Origin: Euryodendron excelsum
Lineage: Eukaryota > Streptophyta > Magnoliopsida > Ericales > Pentaphylacaceae
DNA: 64,000 bases
Direction: 5' to 3'
Assembly (NCBI GenBank): GCA_033060915.1
Contig: CM065396.1
Location: forward strand, 4,466,001-4,530,000
Of this stretch, positions 1-11,018 are shown in pieces. The position numbers were made by a program, and so were the translations under genes. The notes below the pieces were generated by a model, which had not been told where the DNA came from, did no database searches, and saw nothing but the letters and a program-made list of their open reading frames with translations. Position 1 is the stretch's first letter. Each line of letters begins with the position of its first letter.

Positions 1-740
1 TTTTGAAAAAGGGGTTGGAGTTGAAATAAAAGTTATGACCGCACCATTTTAGGTTGCCTACGTATCTCATTTGGCGAGAATCAGGTCATTCGTAGTTCAG
101 GCAAGAGCCCGATGGAAGATAGGACCGTTTGGGACTTTGGAAGGTTTGAAGACACTTTGGGGTCTTTGAAAAAGTTTAAAACACTTTGAGGTCTTTGGAA
201 GTTGAGAAAACTTTGTGGTTTTGGAAGTTGAAGGCTCTTTGTAGTCTTGGAAGTTTTGACTTGAAATTGGATGGTTGAGTGGTTTGAAAATGTTTTTGGA
301 TCAACTTAAGGGTGTTTCGGAAAAATGCTTTGGCATGACTCAAGAGAATTTGAAAGTGTTTTTGAAGTCTTATTTTGAAGACCTTGGAGGTATGACTTTA
401 GAATGTTTTGATGAATTAGTTTTTGAAAGGGATTTTTGGAAATGGCTAAGGGTTGGGAATCCTAATATGGACAACCTTGGAGGTTATTTTTGTTATATCA
501 CTTTTCCTTGGAATCCCTAACCATGAAAGGACTAAGGACACCTTAGGCTTGTGACATTTTGAAAACATTTTTAGAAATGCCTTGAAGATGGAGTGCAAGA
601 ACATTTGAAGAGTTTATGGATTTGGTTGTTTTGAAATAAAGAGAGTAGGAGGTTTTGGAAAAATAGATTATGAGAATAGTTTAAAATTGAATGATCATTT
701 AGAAAAGGGTTCAAGAGTTGGAACCTTGAAGCATATTAAC

Positions 741-955
741 CTAGATTGGGTTGGCCTAGGGTTAGGGGTGACCTAAGGTTAACTAACTTGGGTTAGGTTA
801 ACCTAGGATTAAGATGACCTATGATTAACTAACTAAGGTTGGGTTAACCTAGGGTTAGGATGACTTAGGGTTAAGTTAACTTAAGGTAAGTGAACTAGGG
901 TCAAGTTAACCTAGGGTTGGTCAACTAAGGTCAAGTTAACCTAGGGTTGGATTGA
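741..955. repeat. 30-bp minisatellite (degenerate), Z LTR
   Basis: About seven degenerate copies of a roughly 30-bp unit built around GGTTAACCTAGG and AACTAGGGTCAAG. The same unit forms a longer array at 37905-38405. It also appears in the opposite orientation at 25000-25140 and, very degraded, near 17000-17130. Confidence 0.75.
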
Positions 956-2200
956 AAAATGGTTTTGAAAGTTAGTTTAATACACTTTTGAAAAGAGCTT
1001 TGAAAAACAGTGCATGTTATGTAATGGACTTTGATGGACAACCCTTTTTAAGATCATTTCTATGAAAATTTTGACTCTAGCCAAGAGTATGGTTTATATG
1101 GTTAGTGTTTGGAAATCATTCCAAGGAAGGTTTCCTCATGGCCATTATAACCATAATCTTGACAAGAGTGTAAGGGGTCCAAAAATCAACATGGTGATGA
1201 CAACTTTTTAAGGCACCATTTTTAATACAAAGATGGAGAGAATGCATTTTTGAAAATCATCTTTGGAGAAGAATTTTGAAAACCATTTTTCAAGGGAATC
1301 ATTCCATCAAGAGAGGGTTCATATGGCCAAACAAAAGAGAGACCACTCAAGAGAGGGTTTCATGGGGCCATTCCAACCACTACACTTAAAAGAATGGAAA
1401 TCTTCAAAATTAGATAATTAGAAAGCAAGCCTTATGGAAATTAAAATGTCATGATACCCAAATGAGAGTTAGGGGGTTAGTAGGGGATCTTCTAAGGCAT
1501 GATTTCTAAAATTCCATCCTAAACTTCAAGAGACCAACTCTTGAAACAAATTTTGAAAGAAATATAGAGCTTGGAAATGACATGGAGCTAAGGGTAATAT
1601 AAGCATTATAGAACATGACAATAAACATAAAATGAAACCAAACATACAAGACATGATCAAAATAGTAATATGCAAGGGGTCATGATCATATACAAGGCTT
1701 TTAGGATATATCATATAAACAAGGGGCTCCTAGGCCATACCATCTCAAAGTAGGCTAGTGAGAGGTCCCCCTACACGGTGGCTCTCACTTGCTTTCCTTT
1801 AGGCATGATCTAAGAGCCCTCTTAGCTCAAGCATGCAAGAAAGGGGGGTTGAAGTTGGAGATTAAAATAGAGAATAGCCTAAGTAGGATAGGAGGGAGAA
1901 GAGACGAGTGGGGGAAGACACAAATGTAAAAGGGATACCACCTTTTGCCTTCAACACACTTGTAGTCTTCAAAGGATGCCTTGATTAGAGCTTGAATGAC
2001 TTCAAGAAGGCTTAGAGGGTTGGTAGGGAGTGTTTGATGGTGTATAAGGCTTTATATGTGAAGTATATAGGCTTAGGGATGATGGAATCTAACCTAAGTG
2101 TTGGAGGGATGAAATAAATGTAAGGATTCGAGATTCTGGAGCAGTTTTAGCAGAGCTTCGAATCAATTTCGGAGATGGAATATGCAAAGGGGTGGTCTGG

Positions 2201-2208
2201 TATTTATA
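2201..2208 (-). promoter_or_regulatory. TATA box of the Z LTR
   Basis: TATAAATA on the minus strand, followed by a pyrimidine-rich leader. The matching box in the other long Z copy is at 39817-39824. A 9-bp-arm inverted repeat (2228-2248) lies about 20 bp upstream. Confidence 0.6.
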
Positions 2209-2227
2209 AGCAATTTGGAACAGGCCT

Positions 2228-2248
2228 GGCGCATGTGCTACATGCGCC
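2228..2248. repeat. Perfect short inverted repeat upstream of the LTR TATA box
   Basis: Arms GGCGCATGT and ACATGCGCC are perfectly complementary around a 3-nt centre. Equivalent repeats with one mismatch occur at 39844-39864 and 54772-54792, in the same place relative to the TATA position. Confidence 0.8.
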
Positions 2249-2378
2249 TGGCCAAAATTTGACCTGGCACATGTAGGATATGCGCAGGTACTGTTCCATT
2301 GCCAGAATGACACGTGGCACCCTGTGTACTGGTTAAATCTCGACTGTTGATCAAAATTTGGTCGATCAGATCAAAATT

Positions 2379-3030
2379 TGAGCGTATGTAGCATACGCTC
2401 CATCACCGAGAAGGTTCGTCCAAACTTTGTCTTGATAATTGAGCCAATCAGGAAGGTTTTGGGAGAATCGGTTGTACCCACAGTGTTCTCTTGGGGTTTC
2501 TCGTGAACTTTTATGTTTTTAAAAAGTTTGAATTGTGTTTGAAAATGCAGGATATCATCTTAGGAAGCGTGCAAAAAAGAGTATTTTTAGGGAGCATCTG
2601 TGATACGCTCCGAGGGTGTTCAAAAGTGATTATTTTCTTGTTGTGTGATCAAGGCCTTCGAGAAGCGATCTTTTCGATCGAACCGTAACAATGAGAAGTA
2701 CTTTGGAAATACTTTTGGGAATTCCCAGATTTATGCATTTCTCAAGTCGTTTGACGGTGCATTTTGATCAGGGAATTGGGAAAAAAGTCAACCTTGGCGG
2801 AGCATTTGCGAGACGCTCCAGGGGTTGTCGAAAGTAGCAGTGTTTGAGCCATACGATGAAGGGCTTTGGGGAGCAATCTATCCGATCGAGCTGTACTGAT
2901 GGAAAGATCTGTGGATAAACTTTCGAGAATTCCCTGATTTACGCATTTCTTGACTCAGTTGACGGTGTGTTATAACTAGGGAATCGGGAGGAAAGACAAT
3001 TTAAGTGGAGCGTCTGCGAGATGCTCCAGG
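2379..3030. repeat. 208-bp tandem repeat headed by short inverted repeats
   Basis: Heads of the form GGAGC(A/G)T...A(C/T)GCTCC begin at 2591, 2799 and 3007, exactly 208 bp apart. A related head is centred at 2380-2400 (arms GAGCGTATG and CATACGCTC, perfect), about 212 bp before 2591. The intervening sequence is similar between units, for example TTTGACGGTG and gatcga-type segments. The same 208-bp register is kept at 40207, 40415 and 40623. Confidence 0.8.
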
Positions 3031-4047
3031 GGAATTTTATCGAGTCGTGAGCGTTTAATGTTGTAGGGTCCTCCTTGGGTTAAACAAGGGTGTATGGTGA
3101 AACCCTTTGCTCGAAATCCCAAGACCGGTGCTGTTTCGGGGCATGTTTGGATTGCTAGGGGCAAAATGGTCATTCTGACTAGGATTGGTTGGGAATGGTT
3201 AGGAATGGTTTGATGTGTTGTGTTAAGAGTGTAGGGTTGTTTAGGGATGGTTTTGGGAGAGTCTTTTACCGTTTGGCGGGGTTTGTGCAGTGCTAAGGTG
3301 TTCGGGGCAAAACGGTCATTTTAACTGGAGTGAGCTGGAATAGGACCAGAATTGGACCAAATGGCGTGCTGGGGACACCTAATGGTTTAACAATGTTTTG
3401 GAAGGATGGACTTATCACTTTGAGGGATTTTGAACTTTCTCAAAATGTGCCTGGAGGCCCCAGGGGCAGGTCGGGTCATTTTTCATCGAGTCGGGCTAGC
3501 AAGTGCTGGTGTTGACCTAGGTGTTGGTTCCCGAGACCGCCCGGTCTCGGAAAGCTATCTGTACGGTGTTAGTCTCTAAGAACGCCCGATTTTAGAGAGC
3601 TACCTGTAAGGGTGGTGTTGGTTCCTGAGAACGCCTAGTCCTAGAAAGCTACTTGGAAGGGTGGTGTTGGTTTCTGAGAACGCCTGGTCTCAGAGAACTA
3701 CCAAAGGACGGACATTCTACATTGGCAGGCTAGCAGGCGCCAGAAGTGAACTGTCTAGAACTTGATGAGTTGTCGGTCCTTAAGATCGCCCAATCTCGAG
3801 AAACTACCTGGATGGCGTTGGTTTCCAAAACTGCACGGTCTGGAAAGCTGTCTGGAATGATGGTGCTTATGGCTCCGGTGGGTCCTTGTGGGCCCGAGAA
3901 GCGACCAGTTGGTTGAAAGGCTCATCTTGAACTTACACATGTTGTGATGTTGGAAAACTTAGCCCGATCGAGTCGGAGATTGCCTAGCTGGCAAAAATGG
4001 AGTGCTTACAATCATAGAGGGGATAAACTTAAAAAGGGGGGCCATAT

Positions 4048-4677
4048 TCCTTACTCGATATCAGAAGTGATAGTTGTAGTAGATGTGGATGAAGGTTGGT
4101 TCTCAAACTACTCAAAGGGCATAGCGCATGATTTGAATCATATTCCTATTATTGAGGATGCTAACAGAATTGAAGGAGTTTTTTCCACCAAAATCATATC
4201 GTTAGGAGGACTAAAGGTACTTATTCAATAATCTTACATTAAAGACAAAAAAAAGCAATTCTTGAAGAATATTGGCTTTATAACTGGTTTTCAGCAATTC
4301 ATGAATGGTCATATGGAGAATTCAACTTTGTAAGAAGAGTTTGACTAAATGTTGAGGGGATGCCTTTTCATGCCTGGAACAACAAAAATTTCATGAAAAT
4401 TAGAGATCAGTGGGGCTCCTCCATTTGTGTAGACAATGGCATTGTAACAAGAGTAGAGCTGGAATATGGAAGAGTATTAATCAAAACCTCAGTGGCCAAT
4501 GTGATATTTGGGAACTGTGATCTACAGGTGGGAAGGTTCTTATACAAAATCAGAGTTTCAGAAGGTAATTTTCAAAGCTCCAGATATGGAAAAGTGTTAA
4601 TAGTTAGATGGATTATCCAGCGCAATCATTCATTAAGGATTCAGTTGATAAGGCATCTATGTCCTCTTTATATTTAG
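4048..4677 (+). pseudogene. LINE ORF1-like protein remnant
   Basis: Translation gives stretches typical of plant LINE ORF1 proteins: an early segment to the TAA at 4229-4231, then in another frame a WLYNWFSAIHEW segment, a TGA at about 4343, and MPFHAWNNKNFMKI followed by a GRVLIKTS segment. In intact relatives this reads like a VRRVW...GVPLHAW...F..IG...G block, an RNA-binding region acting with the LINE RNA. At least one frameshift and two stops are visible, and the N-terminus is absent. Assignment rests on recognising these motifs and on position upstream of the endonuclease. Confidence 0.6.
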
Positions 4678-5384
4678 ATAATGAAGTTAGCAAAGGGTGT
4701 AATGCTGTGGTAGGAAATCAAAATTTCAACTTGAATTCCTCATATCAAGGGCAAAGAGTTCAAAAGAAAATGCAAAGCACTTCACAACTAAGGGTCGCTG
4801 ACTTGGCTCTAGCTAGTCAGGTGGATGACACTGAGAAGTCAAACCCATCTTCAACCTTTAAAGGGTATAGAAATGCACTTATTTCAAATTTGAAAATCAA
4901 TAGCAGCAGTCAGGAATATGTCCCACGAGTGTCTTCTTCAACACTTATCACTAGGAAGGTAGTAGCAGGAGTACCACCAGACACAGACAAGGTATTTAAC
5001 TCTTAATTAATTGGATAAGCTAATAGAAGACAGTCATTAGTGGAGGAGTCCATGCCAGCTGAAGAAATGAGGCTGGCACAAGGCCCTATACACAACTAGA
5101 ACCTAACGCCAGCTGCAGTTCCCCATCCAAATATTGGTTCTCCAACTCATGCAATATTAGAAATAGTGGGCAACGTTGCCAAAAAGCCAAGCACCGCTAA
5201 AAAGATAAGAAAAGTTATCTCCTTGGCCAACTTTTATCATAGGAAAGCTGGAAAAAGTTTCAAACCTAATTCAAGAGCTAAAAAAAGGAACAATGCAATA
5301 TCCACATCACTCTCCTCTATTCCCTCGCAGAATATAGCGAATAGGAATTCAATCATTCTACAGCATCTAGAGGAGCATCTATAA
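4608..5384 (+). pseudogene. LINE ORF1 C-terminal / linker remnant
   Basis: Two open stretches (4608-5006 and 5166-5384) encode Ser/Asn-rich then basic sequence (KKPSTAKKIRKV..., SRAKKRN). The region lies between the ORF1 core and the endonuclease, where plant LINEs have a poorly conserved, often basic ORF1 tail. No catalytic motif is seen. The frames differ from that of the core, so this is treated as decayed ORF1 sequence. The 185 bases to 5568 hold nothing recognisable. Confidence 0.4.
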
Positions 5385-5568
5385 CATGAGGTAGGGAACA
5401 CCATTCAACTTGGTAAGTCCCTGGGGCTAAATTTTGAGGGAAATGAAGATAACACACTGCATTCACTGATCAAGGTAGGCTGGTCTGATTTGGACAAATT
5501 CATAAAATAGAAGAAAAAAAAGGTTCAAAACCAAGCAAAAAGTAATTCCTATCACTTCTTAATAAGGA

Positions 5569-6200
5569 TTGAGGTGGGGGGGGGGGATGAAAATAATGTC
5601 TTGGAATGTTAGAGGTTGGGGAAGGCTCGAAAAGTGGATAATGATGAAGAAGCTGGTTACAGAAAGACAAATTGATATGATATTCATCCAAGAAACAAAA
5701 TGGAAAGAGTGCTCCTATAACAAAGGAAGGTCAGTCTGGGGTTCAATTGATTTTGAATGGCAAGCATCTGATGCATTGGGCAATTCTGGGGAATCCTGTG
5801 TGTTTAGAATAAAAGTTTCTTCTCGCTTTCTTTTTACATGATTGAACAAAACTTCATTCTACTAAGGGGCAATCTGTGGGATGGGGTTTTGAATGCATAT
5901 TAGTGAACTGTTATGGACCTAATGTTGAAAAAAAAAAAAACAAAGAGAGCTCCTGTGGGATCAGCTTTTGCAGCTTAGGAATTTAGCTTAATTGCCATGG
6001 GTTCTAGGGGAGGATTTCAATGAAGCTTTGAATTTAGGTGAAAGGATGGGATCTACAGTCTACACAAAAGGAATGAAACTATTCAGAAGCTTTATTAGGA
6101 ATGGTGGATTGTTGGATTTGCCAATGGAAGGGAGAGCTTTCACTTAGACAAACATGAAAAGCAATGAAAATGGAGTAGATTAGATAGATTCTTGCAGTGC
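5569..6200 (+). pseudogene. LINE apurinic/apyrimidinic-type endonuclease (EEP domain) remnant
   Basis: The start KIMSWNVRGWG, then FIQETKW, and further on LGEDFNEALNLGERMG and GLLDLPMEGRAFT, are the successive signature blocks of the plant LINE endonuclease that nicks target DNA to prime reverse transcription. The first block is open to the stop at 5839-5841. The later blocks are in other frames, with stops and a 13-A run at 5928-5940 that is a likely slippage site. An 11-G run (5576-5586) precedes the start. Not functional as it stands. The stretch from 6201 to 6852 is the endonuclease-RT linker, frameshifted and without clear motifs. Confidence 0.75.
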
Positions 6201-6852
6201 AATTCCTGGCTTGATAAATGGAGTTGTTCTCATTAGGGTCTCCAAAAAAGACTCTCAAATCATTGTACTGTTTTGTTTTCTGATGAGGTCAAAGAATGGG
6301 GGCCAAAACCTTTCAAAATTTTTGATGCCTAGACAAGAAAAAAAGCTTCAAAAATGTTGTCAAAACTTCATGGAATTCCTTACAAGTACAGGGCTGGGGA
6401 GGCTATATTCTAGTCAAGAAATTGCAATAACTAAAGAAGAGAATAAAGGAGTGGAAAGATATGGAAGTGGGAGATATCATAATCAAGATCAAGAATTTGG
6501 TGGATGCAATTCATGTGCTTGATCTTCAAAGTGAAACCTAACCTCTCAAGGAAGATGAAATTATAGAAAGGAAAAATGTAAAGATTAGCCTATGGAAAGC
6601 TGTTCTAATGGAAGAATCTATGATAAGACAAAAATCTAGAATTATGTGGCTGCAGAAGGGTGACAAAAATACATCTTTCATAATTCCATGAGAATCAGGC
6701 ACAGAAAGAACTACATTGGGCAACTTTACTCGAAAGGAAAATTAGTCAGCAATTCAGACTTGATGAAAGATGAGGTTATAAGCTTCTTCTCAGAGTTATT
6801 CTAAGAGAATCAGCAAGGCAGACCCAAGCTTCAAGGCCCTTTTCCTCTAATA

Positions 6853-9264
6853 TTGAAGTCAGATAGCAGTTCATTCCTGGAATCACCCTTTTCAGAGGAG
6901 GAAGTTTGGCAGGCCATAAAAAATTGCAATGGAGGTAAGGCCCCTGGCCATGATGGCTTTAATTTCAACTTTATAAAAAAATTCTGGCTTGTCTTAAAAG
7001 ATGACATAATGAATTTTATGGTGGACTTTCATTCAAATGGAAAACTGGTTAAAGGCATAAATGCCTCTTTCCTAACCTTGATTCCTAAAATTGAGCTTCC
7101 AAACAACTTATCAGATTATAGGCTCATCATCTTGATCTCCTCAATGTATAAAATTCTATCTAAGACTTTAGTTGGAAGACTAAAGTAGGTGATACATGAA
7201 GTTATCAGTGACTCACAATCTGCTTATATCAAAGATAGACAGATCTTGGATGGGGTGCTAATGGCAAATGAAATAATTGATGATTGGAAAAGGAATAAGA
7301 AATCAAGCATTGCCCTAAAACTGGACTTTGAAAAAGCATTTGATTCTGTAAATTGGGTATTCCTTCATGATATGATGGTAGGGATGGGCTTTGGATATAC
7401 CTGGTGCAATTGGATTCAGGAATGTCTTTCTTTAAGTTCAATTTCTGTTCTAATTAATGGATCTGCTTCAAGAGAGTTTATTGCCTCAAGAGGTCTAAGG
7501 CAGGGTGATTTTATCTCTCCATTACTCTTTATAATTGTAGCAGAGGGCCTCACTATTCTCATAGAAAGAGCAAAACAAGTAGGGGCTTTAAGTGGAATCA
7601 ACATTGGGTCTAATGCTTCAAGACCACTTATTGTCTCTCATCTACAATTTGCTAATGACACTATCCTTTTCTATAATGCTGACCTAGATGAGCTTATTGC
7701 TTGGAAAAGATCTCTCAGATGCTTTGAACTGCTCATTGGGCTCAAGATCAACTTTAGCGAAAGCCAGATAAGTGGAATTGGGGTGGATGATATATTCTTG
7801 GCTAAATTAGCAAGTATCTTCAAGTGTAATGCTGCCCTTTTGCCTATGAGATATCTGGGGTTACAGATTGGAATCAATCCTAGAGTTGCAAAATTATGGG
7901 ATGGAGTGATTGATTATTTTAAAAGAAGGCTATCAAGCTGGAATAGTAAGCACCTCTCTATGGGGGGAAGGATCACACTCATTAGAACTATACTATTAAG
8001 TCTTCCTCTATACTACCTCTCTGTTTTCAAGATGCCTCAGAAAACCTGTAAAGCTTTAAAGAAACTACAAAGGCAATTTCTATGGGGCGACAATGTTAAC
8101 AAAAGGAAACTTAGGTGTGTGCAGTGGTCTCTAGTCACAACTAGTCTCAAGTTTGGTGGGCTAGGCTTACCATCTTTGAAAGCCATGAATTATGCCTTAT
8201 TGGCTAAATGGTGGTGGAGGTTTGGCAGGGAAAAGCAAGCCTTATGGAGAAGGCTTATATGTGCAAAGTATGGTTTTTGTTCACAGTATTGGCTTCCAAA
8301 TGGCATTCATAAGAATAAACTTTCAAAGATCTGGTCAGATATACTTTCTAGTGGCAACAATCAAGATATATTATCATCTAGTTTGCCCTCCAAAATCCAT
8401 TTTAAGTTGGGATCAGGTGCTTCATTTAAATTCTGGCATGATGTATGGGTGGGAATCAAACCTCTGAAAATCTCTTTTCTAAGGTTGTACTCCTTATCAA
8501 CTCAAAAAGATGTCATAATCCAATCCTTATTTAATCCATCAGACAACTCATGGAACCTTCAGTTAAGAAGAAATTTGTTTATTTGGGAAGCTCAAAGTGT
8601 TGAAGATCTTAGGTCTCTTCTCAATCAAGCTTGTCCTAATCCAAACTTTACAGACTGTATCTCTTGGTTACTTGATAAAGATGGGATTTATTCATGCAAA
8701 TCATTCTACAGTGCCTTTGAAGAAGGTAAGGGATTACAAGTCTTTAAATTCATTTTTTTGTGGAAAATAAAAGCTCCTCCAAAAGCTCTTTTCTTCTGTT
8801 GGTTGTCACTGTTGGAGAAGATTAAAACCAAAGTAATGCTAGCTGAAAGGTCTTGCCTAAGCCCAGGTTATGACTCTCTATACTCTTTTTGCAAAACTCT
8901 TCCTGAATTTTCTAATCATCTATTGTTATCATGTCCCTTTTCATGGAAGGTTTGGTCAGCCAGCTTAAAGTGGTGGGGTTTGGTTTGGGTATGCCTCAAG
9001 GATTTGAAGTCTAATATGAATTGGTGGTTTGCTCAAGGATTCAAGAATCTAAAGAAATCTATTTGTGAGGCTCTTTACACTGCAGTTTTGTGGAAATTGT
9101 GATTAGCTAGGAATGATTATGTATTCAACAAGGTGATCCCTGACTGCTTGGAGTTAGTTGAAGACATCAAACTTAGCACAATATTCTGGGTCAAAGCTGG
9201 AGCTCAAGGTGCTGAATTCAAGCTTAATGACTTTCTATACAACATTGAAACTGTATGTTGGTAA
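6853..9264 (+). pseudogene. LINE reverse transcriptase with zf-RVT domain
   Basis: One frame runs from SPFSEEEVWQAI to NIETVCW and is broken only by TAG at 7186-7188 and TGA at 9100-9102. Visible RT blocks are GKAPGHDGFN, LDFEKAFDSVNW (first catalytic Asp kept), GLRQGDFISPLLF, LQFANDTILF, then RYLGLQIG, SSWNSKHLSMGGR, the FLWG and GGLGLP blocks, and a C-terminal zf-RVT region (IKAPPKALFFCW...). The usual FADD catalytic motif reads FAND, which removes one metal-binding Asp. GDP is also GDF. The length of about 800 residues fits the RT part of plant L1 ORF2. Relatively little decay compared with the upstream ORFs. Confidence 0.92.
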
Positions 9265-9551
9265 TTCGGATTGATATTCAAAGGCAAGGGTAAGTCAAGG
9301 GAGACATGGCTGGTATAAAAGATAAGTACTCTCAGGGATTGGTTGTTCTCCTGTTTTGTTGAGGCTTTGGTTATTGAAGGTATTGAATTGGTATCTTGCC
9401 AATTCTTATCTCCCTTATCTTTTTTTTTTTTCCTTCCTATTTTCCAGGTGGGGTGCCCCTTTCTATCCTGCTCTTGTGCTAGTATAGTCTTTTTGGCCTC
9501 CCCTTCTACTCTTGTATCTTCTTTTTTATTTATAATATATTTTGGCTGTTC

Positions 9552-9566
9552 AAAAAAAAAAAAAAA
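9552..9566 (+). repeat. LINE 3' poly(A) tail
   Basis: Fifteen A residues directly after tttggctgttc, the expected end of a LINE insertion. No convincing target-site duplication can be tested because the 5' end is lost. Confidence 0.8.
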
Positions 9567-9772
9567 ATGTTTGCGCTGGTCAAAACACGGCATCAGGCAT
9601 AAAATACAGATCCTAACTGGGTCTTTTTTTTAGACCGAAGGATATTAATTCAATTTGAATCATATATAATATCCTTCCATAATCAGACTCTTCGGAATCA
9701 AAACAGTTTCCCAAGAGAGGGGGTGGATAAATAAAGAATTCCGGAACTCGGACTACATCATCATCATCATCA
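9567..9772. other. 3' flank of the F-box pseudogene with a small inverted repeat
   Basis: No gene. Perfect 11-bp arms GAAGGATATTA (9637-9647) and TAATATCCTTC (9667-9677) enclose 19 nt, downstream of the F-box stop at 9773 on the minus strand. They could shape the 3' end of the transcript, but no function is claimed. Confidence 0.45.
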
Positions 9773-10915
9773 TCATTTGGAAACGAGGCTATCTTTGTAG
9801 ATGATGGTAAGAAGGCAGCCTGAATTATTTGATCCCAAAGCTCCAAGGTGCTTATAATAATTCGTTTCTCCCTCGTCCTAGTTATGATCATCATCGGGGT
9901 TGTACAATACCAGACGTTGCTGAGTGGTAGTCTCTAGGAAAAGGTGACCATTCTTCCACAACCCAATCACCCTTTCCACTCCCAGAAGGGTCCCATACTT
10001 AACTGTTTTGTCCAATAAGTACAACATCTCCCCTCCTCCATCACCATCACCCACAAGTCAATCGATTTCTCAAATATTCCACTACTCTCTTCGACGACAT
10101 GAATCAGAGCAATAGAGCCCTTGTACATCGCAAGAGAACCGAAAACCGAGTGGGCAAGGCCAGGTGGCCCCGTTATCTCTCGAAAAATCTCATCGGACAT
10201 GTCAAATGAGAGGACCATTTCCCTATCAACCCACCAATAACAAGCTCCATTAAGAAACGTGTAAGAACTGGAATGATATATATTGTGATGTTCAGGAACA
10301 GCGCCCTCAAAATCTCTCCAAGAATCAGTACTAAAGTTGAACACAGCAACATGATTCGTGTGGTTCCAAGGTGTAATTATCTGCACGATCATGGAATCTC
10401 CGAATCCAAACCACCTTCATGTCATTGGTTCTTCAGGGATCCAGTCCAAATCCAATGGCATGTCCAGAGGCCCACGACCTGGACGGGAAGTCCGGCCGAT
10501 GAATGGGGAGAGCCCTGAATTCTCTGGTGGCCGGGTTCCAAAGCGCCACCCGATTGCGTCTGTTGCACAGGCAAACAATGCCATTACAGGGTCCCACAGC
10601 CATAGCCATGATGGGCATGGTCAAATCCAGATCCTCATACGTGGAGGAGTCAGCCAGCGTTTCGTCAGAGAACAGGTAGTAGTCAAATTCGTACCTGTCA
10701 TCGGCGTAGCGATGAACGAGAAGCCGAGCTTTTTCGTCATCGTCGTAGTGGAGGAGGAGGTGCTTGCTGATAAAACTGGGATTGTTTATGAGAGAGCGCT
10801 AAGATCTGCAAACGCTCCTAAATCAGATCAAAGATTTCACTGGCAATCTTGACAAGACCTCAACCATTACATCTTCAGGCAGCTCGCCGCGGCCTTCTTC
10901 GGCACTCACCGCCAT
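9773..10915 (-). pseudogene. F-box protein with FBA (F-box associated) domain, disabled
   Basis: Starts at ATG 10915-10913 with MAVSAEEG, then an F-box helix LPEDVMVEVLSRLPVKSLI. The F-box is cut by TGA at codon 31 (10823-10825) and TAG at codon 39 (10799-10801). The body then reads through GPCNGIVCL and LWNPATREFRALP (typical FBA start) to a TGA at codon 161 (10433-10435). The following segment (VAVFNFSTDSWRDFEG...GACYWWV...) is in a shifted frame, and the tail (LWKNGHLFLETTTQQRLVLYNP) returns to the first frame with one more in-frame stop, ending at 9773. Intact relatives are SCF ubiquitin-ligase substrate receptors of about 380 residues, the length spanned here. Stops at former Arg/Trp-type codons suggest C-to-T decay. 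It is the only host gene seen. Confidence 0.85.
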
Positions 10916-11006
10916 GCTCTCTCTCTCTCTCCAGCAGAGAATAAAATAAAAAAATTGTTCCACCGACACAAAAGCAACCCACCTATTAGATCTTGTTTAT
11001 ATGTAC

Positions 11007-11018
11007 ATATATATATAC
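11007..11018 (-). promoter_or_regulatory. Possible TATA region of the F-box pseudogene
   Basis: A TA run about 90-100 bp upstream of the F-box ATG, with a GA-rich (minus strand) leader between (10918-10932). The position fits a core promoter, but TA runs are common in this AT-rich DNA. Confidence 0.3.

Larger units (their letters stand above)
1..4010 (-). mobile_element. Long LTR, Z type, minus strand (outer 5' edge at 4010)
   Basis: Read on the minus strand, this starts TGTAAGCACTCC at 4010 and runs off the window at position 1 while still inside the LTR. It is colinear with 36858-40960 and partly with 53690-56569. The block at 1-120, with a gatacgtaggca-like motif in reverse, matches 37485-37590. 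No purine tract adjoins 4010, and LINE sequence begins at once, so 4010 looks like the outer edge of a 5' LTR (or solo LTR) inserted in or beside the LINE. No coding capacity is visible; the small reading frames here are not conserved between copies. Family assignment (Tat/Ogre-like) is inferred from terminal sequence and overall design only. Confidence 0.7.
4011..9566 (+). mobile_element. LINE (L1-type non-LTR retrotransposon), 5' truncated or interrupted, decayed
   Basis: In order this holds an ORF1-like remnant (about 4048-5384), an AP-type endonuclease remnant (5569-6200), a reverse transcriptase with zinc-binding RVT tail (6853-9264), a 3' non-coding segment ending ggctgttc, and a run of 15 A residues (9552-9566). 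This is the standard order for plant L1 elements. The 5' end is missing; the element starts abruptly at the edge of the Z LTR. It lies just past the 3' end of the F-box pseudogene, in convergent orientation. Stops and frameshifts make it inactive. Confidence 0.9.
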
